This document shows positions 6,379 to 9,287 of a stretch of 9,287 nucleotides of DNA, piece by piece. Every line of letters begins with the position of its first letter. Position 1 is the stretch's first letter. This stretch comes from Micrococcaceae bacterium. GTDB lineage: Bacteria; Actinomycetota; Actinomycetes; Actinomycetales; Micrococcaceae. Under the pieces are notes generated by a model, which was given only the letters and a program-made list of their open reading frames with translations, did no database searches and was not told the DNA's origin. The position numbers and the translations under genes are program-made. Location: contig DNHA01000128.1 in NCBI GenBank assembly GCA_003486025.1, forward strand, positions 1 through 9,287, in the 5' to 3' direction.

Positions 6379-6663
6379 ATGGCATCTGTCAACCTTGACG
6401 CCGTAGTTCGTTCCGATTTCGGCAAGGGCGCAGCCCGTCAGGCTCGCCGCGACGGCCTGATCCCAGCAGTTATCTACGGTGCAGGCTCCGAGCCACAGCA
6501 CATCTTGCTGCCAATCCACGAGACCACCTTGGCTATCCGTGACCGCGGCGTTCAGCTGGTTCTGAACATCGATGGCAAGGAAGTCAAGACCTCCATCAAG
6601 GACATCCAGATCCACGCAATCAACCGCACCGTTGATCACATGGACCTGCTGATCGCTGCTTAA
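6379..6663 (+). CDS. rplY: 50S ribosomal protein L25, short form
   Basis: L25 binds 5S rRNA in the large subunit. The 94-residue product has the L25 core: RSDFGKGAARQARRDGLIPAV (residues 11-31) with the FGKG and IPAVIYG motifs, a central strand LVLNIDGKEV, and KDIQIHAINRTVDHMDLLIAA as its end, aligning with the QDVQRHP...HIDF end of E. coli L25 (also 94 residues). Most actinobacterial homologues I know are of the Ctc/TL5 type, about 200 residues with a second beta domain; that domain is absent here. Only 43 bases separate its stop from pth, leaving no room for a decayed remnant. The ATG at 6379 has AAGGAG seven bases upstream; an in-frame ATG at 6310 lacks a ribosome binding site. The usual arginine of the QRHP/QRDP segment is isoleucine here. 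Confidence 0.95.
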   Translation: MASVNLDAVVRSDFGKGAARQARRDGLIPAVIYGAGSEPQHILLPIHETTLAIRDRGVQLVLNIDGKEVKTSIKDIQIHAINRTVDHMDLLIAA

Positions 6664-6706
6664 GTTCGGTCTTCGGAGCGAATACAGCTTTTAGCAGCTA
6701 AGACAT

Positions 6707-7288
6707 ATGAGTAGTGATACTTGGCTGGTAGCCGGGCTCGGGAATCCTGGGCCCGGCTACGCTGGCAATAGACACAATGTCGGGCAAATGGTGCTCGACG
6801 AATTGGCCAAACGCGTCGGGTCGAAATTCAAGACCCATCCATCGCGCGCCCAGATCATTCAGGGGCGAATCAGCGTGGGTGGGCCACGTGTGGTGCTGGC
6901 CAAACCTATGACCTACATGAACCTTTCCGGTGGCCCGGTTGCGAACCTCGCAAAATTTTTCGGCATAGGTGTCGAGAATTTGATCGTGGTGCACGATGAA
7001 ATCGACATTCCCTTTGACACCGTCAAGCTCAAGCGAGGCGGGGGAGAAGGCGGCCACAATGGACTGCGCGATATCTCTAAAGCCATGGGCTCCAAAGACT
7101 ACTTGCGAGTTCGCGCAGGTGTCGGACGGCCTGCCGGTCGCATGGATACTGCCGACTGGGTATTGCAGGACTTCTCCAAATCAGAGAAACAAAATTTGCC
7201 TTTCCTGATCGACAATTCGGCTGACGCCGTGGAACTGTTGATGTCCTCCGGTTTAGAAGCCGCACAGGGAAAATTTCACACTTCGTAA
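6707..7288 (+). CDS. pth: Peptidyl-tRNA hydrolase
   Basis: Pth cleaves the ester bond of peptidyl-tRNAs that drop off ribosomes, recycling tRNA in the cytosol. The 193-residue protein is full length. It shows LVAGLGNPGPGY (7-18, substrate-contact N13), RHNVG (22-26) with the catalytic H23, KPMTYMNLSG (66-75, N72), VVHDEIDIPF (94-103) with the paired aspartate D97, and GGHNGLRDI (115-123, N118). These correspond to the E. coli residues N10, H20, N68, D93 and N114. The ATG follows rplY by 43 bases with only a weak ribosome binding site, so the two are probably cotranscribed, as in many actinobacteria. A GC-rich terminator follows. Confidence 0.97.
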   Translation: MSSDTWLVAGLGNPGPGYAGNRHNVGQMVLDELAKRVGSKFKTHPSRAQIIQGRISVGGPRVVLAKPMTYMNLSGGPVANLAKFFGIGVENLIVVHDEIDIPFDTVKLKRGGGEGGHNGLRDISKAMGSKDYLRVRAGVGRPAGRMDTADWVLQDFSKSEKQNLPFLIDNSADAVELLMSSGLEAAQGKFHTS

Positions 7289-7303
7289 AGTTAGCTTGGT
7301 CAT

Positions 7304-7355
7304 AGCGCTCGGCGCACTACCCCTAGTGGGCGGTGCGGCGGGCGCTGTTCTTTTT
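7304..7355 (+). terminator. Rho-independent terminator after pth
   Basis: AGCGC (7304-7308) pairs with GCGCT (7342-7346), and an inner CGCAC pairs with GTGCG, topped by CCC/GGG around a small loop. The outer stem has unpaired bases. A T tract at 7348-7355 follows. It lies 16 bases after the pth stop and isolates rplY-pth from sufSU. Confidence 0.8.
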
Positions 7356-7369
7356 GGATGAGGCGTTGC

Positions 7370-7388
7370 TTACTAAGGTCTAACTTAG
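7370..7388 (+). promoter_or_regulatory. Candidate operator at the sufS promoter (iron-box-like)
   Basis: CTAAG and CTTAG (7373-7377, 7384-7388) form a perfect inverted repeat around six bases. Read as a 19-mer from 7370, the site agrees with the DtxR/IdeR consensus TWAGGTWAGSCTWACCTWA at 12 of 19 positions, with its right half (CTAACTTA) the better one. It overlaps the likely -35 of sufS, where repressor binding would block transcription. The match is modest and the assignment is inference. Confidence 0.3.
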
Positions 7389-7414
7389 ATGAGATTCGCG
7401 ATCCAGAGTGGAAT
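7386..7414 (+). promoter_or_regulatory. Probable sufSU promoter
   Basis: A -10-like TGGAAT (7409-7414) lies 17 bases after a weak -35-like TAGATG (7386-7391). The context GAATAATTAGC at 7411-7421 is identical to that at the tRNA-Gln promoter. A start near 7421 would give a leader of about 68 bases before the GTG at 7489. The poor -35 would fit a regulated promoter. Confidence 0.45.
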
Positions 7415-7488
7415 AATTAGCTAATGTACCCATTGCCTAATCGCCAAATTTGAGCGGGCAAACCATATCCATCACCTCGGAGGACCAA

Positions 7489-8790
7489 GTGCACACGGTA
7501 ATCGGTCACCCAGAAGCAACAGAGGCGCTCTCTCACTCAGAGGTTGAGCGCATCAAAGCAGACTTCGAAATCCTGGATCACCAAGTCAACGGCACGGATC
7601 TCGTATATCTGGATTCTGGAGCGACGAGCCAAAAACCTCGTTGTGTTTACGAAGCCGAACAGCACTACTATGAGAACTCCAACTCTGCGGTTCATCGCGG
7701 GGCGCATAGCCTTGCGGTGGAAGCCACCGATATTTTTGAACAGGCCCGTGAAACGGTAGCGAAGTTCATCGGTGCGCGCAGCAATGAACTGGTATGGACC
7801 TCGAACGCCACCGAAGCGATAAACCTCATCGCATACTCCATGTCCAACGCGTCGCTCGGCCGCGGAGGGGATGAAGCGCAACGCTTCCGTTTGGGGGCAG
7901 GCGATGAAATTCTAGTCACCGAACTGGAACACCACGCAAACCTCATCCCCTGGCAGGAACTGGCTTTCCGTACCGGCGCAACATTGCGTTACGTTCCTGT
8001 TGACGAACGCGGCGCACTGCGCTACGAGATGCTTGATGAACTAATCAACAGCAAGACTAAGCTGGTGGCCTTCACCCACGTATCGAACGTGCTGGGAACC
8101 ATTACCGATGTGGCACGATTTGTTTCTGCTGCTAAAGCGGTAGGCGCCTTGACTGTATTGGACGGGTGCCAGTCGGTCCCGCATATGCCGATCGATGTGA
8201 AATCCTTGGACGTAGACTTCATGGCGTTCTCCGGTCATAAGATGCTAGGTCCTACCGGCATCGGCGCATTATATGGCCGCGCTGAACTGCTGGATGCTAT
8301 GCCACCGTTCCTCACCGGCGGTTCGATGATTACCGTCGTTGATATGGAACATGCAGAATTCCTCCCCGCTCCGCAGCGTTTCGAAGCAGGCACCCAGCGT
8401 GTGGCGCAGGTGCACGGATTGGCCACCGCCGCCAGCTACCTCGATGAGGTCGGTATGGATCGCATCGCCGCGTGGGAAGAACACCTCGGCGCGATGCTCT
8501 TTGAAGGACTGTCCAACCTTGAAGGTGTCCGCGTTTTTGGACCCTCAGGCATTGCACGTATTGGCACGGTGCCTTTTGAAGTGATCGGAGTCCACCCGCA
8601 TGATGTGGGGCAATACCTGGATTCGCGGGGTATCGCGGTGCGCGTGGGACACCATTGCGCCCAGCCGTTGCACCGCGCCCTAGGCGTGTCGGCAACAACT
8701 CGCGCGAGCACCTACCTGTACAACACCGAGCAAGACATCAGCGCACTGATCGAGGCAGTTGCCTCCGTGCGTGAATACTTTGGAGTCTAA
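7489..8790 (+). CDS. sufS: Cysteine desulfurase SufS (group II, PLP-dependent)
   Basis: SufS removes sulfur from L-cysteine as an enzyme-bound persulfide for iron-sulfur cluster assembly in the cytosol. In the 433-residue form the aminotransferase-class-V fold is clear: LDSGATSQKP near the N-terminus, TSNATEAINL, ELEHHAN with the PLP-stacking histidine (about 148), LDGCQSVPH with D225, the PLP lysine in SGHKMLGP (K251), and the persulfide cysteine in VGHHCAQPLH (C390). A GRGGDEAQRF insertion precedes ELEHHAN, a feature I associate with actinobacterial SufS. The frame opens with a TTG at 7450, but the GTG at 7489 is preferred because GGAGG (7479-7483) sits five bases before it and the TTG has no ribosome binding site. 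sufU begins directly after the stop codon. The sufBCD scaffold genes are not in the window. Confidence 0.96.
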   Translation: MHTVIGHPEATEALSHSEVERIKADFEILDHQVNGTDLVYLDSGATSQKPRCVYEAEQHYYENSNSAVHRGAHSLAVEATDIFEQARETVAKFIGARSNELVWTSNATEAINLIAYSMSNASLGRGGDEAQRFRLGAGDEILVTELEHHANLIPWQELAFRTGATLRYVPVDERGALRYEMLDELINSKTKLVAFTHVSNVLGTITDVARFVSAAKAVGALTVLDGCQSVPHMPIDVKSLDVDFMAFSGHKMLGPTGIGALYGRAELLDAMPPFLTGGSMITVVDMEHAEFLPAPQRFEAGTQRVAQVHGLATAASYLDEVGMDRIAAWEEHLGAMLFEGLSNLEGVRVFGPSGIARIGTVPFEVIGVHPHDVGQYLDSRGIAVRVGHHCAQPLHRALGVSATTRASTYLYNTEQDISALIEAVASVREYFGV

Positions 8791-9243
8791 ATGAATGAAT
8801 TGGATCAGCTGTACCAGCAAGTAATTCTCGACCATGCAAAGCGACGCATCGGCTCGCCTCTGGTGGACCCTGCCGTCGGTGAGCTGCATGGCGAATCGCA
8901 CCAGCACAACCCGATCTGCGGAGATCAGATTCGAGTCCGCGTGGCAGTCGGTGAAAATGATCATTTCACCGCGATGAGTTGGGAAGGCGACGGCTGTTCG
9001 ATTTCCATGGCTTCCGCCTCGGTGCTCAGCGAGATGCTTCCGGAACTGACCAAGGACGAGTTTTTGGACAAGCTGGAAGTCTTCCGTGAAATGATGCGTT
9101 CGCGTGGCGCGATGGTACCCGATGAAGAAGTGCTCGAAGACGCTGCCGCCTTTGTGGGGGTCTCCAAGTTCCCCGCACGAGTCAAGTGCGCAATGCTCGC
9201 TTGGGTTGCGGCAGAGGCCGCTATGCTCGGCGCCAGCGCCTAA
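8791..9243 (+). CDS. sufU: SufU, zinc-dependent sulfur acceptor for SufS
   Basis: SufU resembles IscU but in Gram-positive SUF systems works mainly as a zinc protein that takes sulfur from the SufS persulfide. The 150-residue product has the expected ligand set: C43 and D45 in NPICGD, C69 in GDGCSISMAS, and C133 in RVKCAML. It has the extra segment between the second and third cysteines and lacks the IscU LPPVK chaperone motif, both of which favour SufU over IscU. The ATG follows the sufS TAA with no gap, and GGAG (8782-8785) lies inside the end of sufS, so the two are translationally coupled and the products probably act as a pair. No terminator is visible in the remaining 44 bases (9244-9287), so further operon genes may follow. 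Confidence 0.96.
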   Translation: MNELDQLYQQVILDHAKRRIGSPLVDPAVGELHGESHQHNPICGDQIRVRVAVGENDHFTAMSWEGDGCSISMASASVLSEMLPELTKDEFLDKLEVFREMMRSRGAMVPDEEVLEDAAAFVGVSKFPARVKCAMLAWVAAEAAMLGASA

Positions 9244-9287
9244 GCAGGCCAAGACCTAGCAGCTTAGTATTCAAAATAAAACGGCTT

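Noticed and set aside
7450..7488. Longer SufS start at TTG 7450
   Set aside because: No Shine-Dalgarno precedes it; GGAGG before GTG 7489 is near ideal, and the extra 13 residues match no SufS feature.
1..9287. Possible hidden defence system, mobile element or CRISPR array
   Set aside because: No transposase or integrase gene, long terminal or direct repeats, or spaced repeat array is visible; nearly all the sequence is explained by housekeeping genes.

Overview
The window looks like chromosomal DNA from a high-GC actinobacterium, most likely a Micrococcaceae member (Arthrobacter/Glutamicibacter-like). The grounds are gene order (tRNA-Gln, glmU, prs, then rplY and pth, a block shared across Actinobacteria), actinobacterial-style protein motifs, frequent GTG/TTG starts and TAGAAT/TAGACT-type -10 boxes. 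The genus is inferred, not proven. I see no phage, insertion sequence, CRISPR array or defence system; the region is mostly housekeeping, with a few details worth checking.

Layout. Bases 1-104 probably hold the end of an unidentified plus-strand gene. A minus-strand Uup-like ABC-F ATPase gene (2122 to 329) ends at a strong rho-independent terminator (291-246). It diverges from a tRNA-Gln(UUG) gene (2286-2360), which has its own promoter and terminator. Next come glmU (2498-3949), for UDP-GlcNAc synthesis, and prs (4020-5000), for PRPP synthesis, closed by a 10-bp hairpin with a UUCG loop.

A two-gene minus-strand unit (6078 to 5109) follows: a DUF1801 protein, then an unrecognised conserved-looking protein. 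It interrupts the usual prs-to-rplY run. Plus-strand transcription resumes at a TAGAAT promoter, with a leader of about 145 nt before rplY, which here encodes only a short 94-residue L25, and pth (peptidyl-tRNA hydrolase). A GC-rich terminator separates these from sufS-sufU (7489-9243), which encode a cysteine desulfurase and its zinc-dependent sulfur acceptor. An inverted repeat resembling a degenerate DtxR/IdeR iron box lies at the suf promoter.

Functional themes are translation upkeep (ABC-F, tRNA-Gln, L25, Pth), precursor supply (GlmU, Prs) and iron-sulfur cluster sulfur delivery (SufS, SufU). The points most worth a second look are the short L25 with its long leader, the possible iron-responsive operator ahead of sufSU, the inserted minus-strand pair, the anticodon-stem mismatch in tRNA-Gln, and an 11-base sequence shared by the tRNA and suf promoters.
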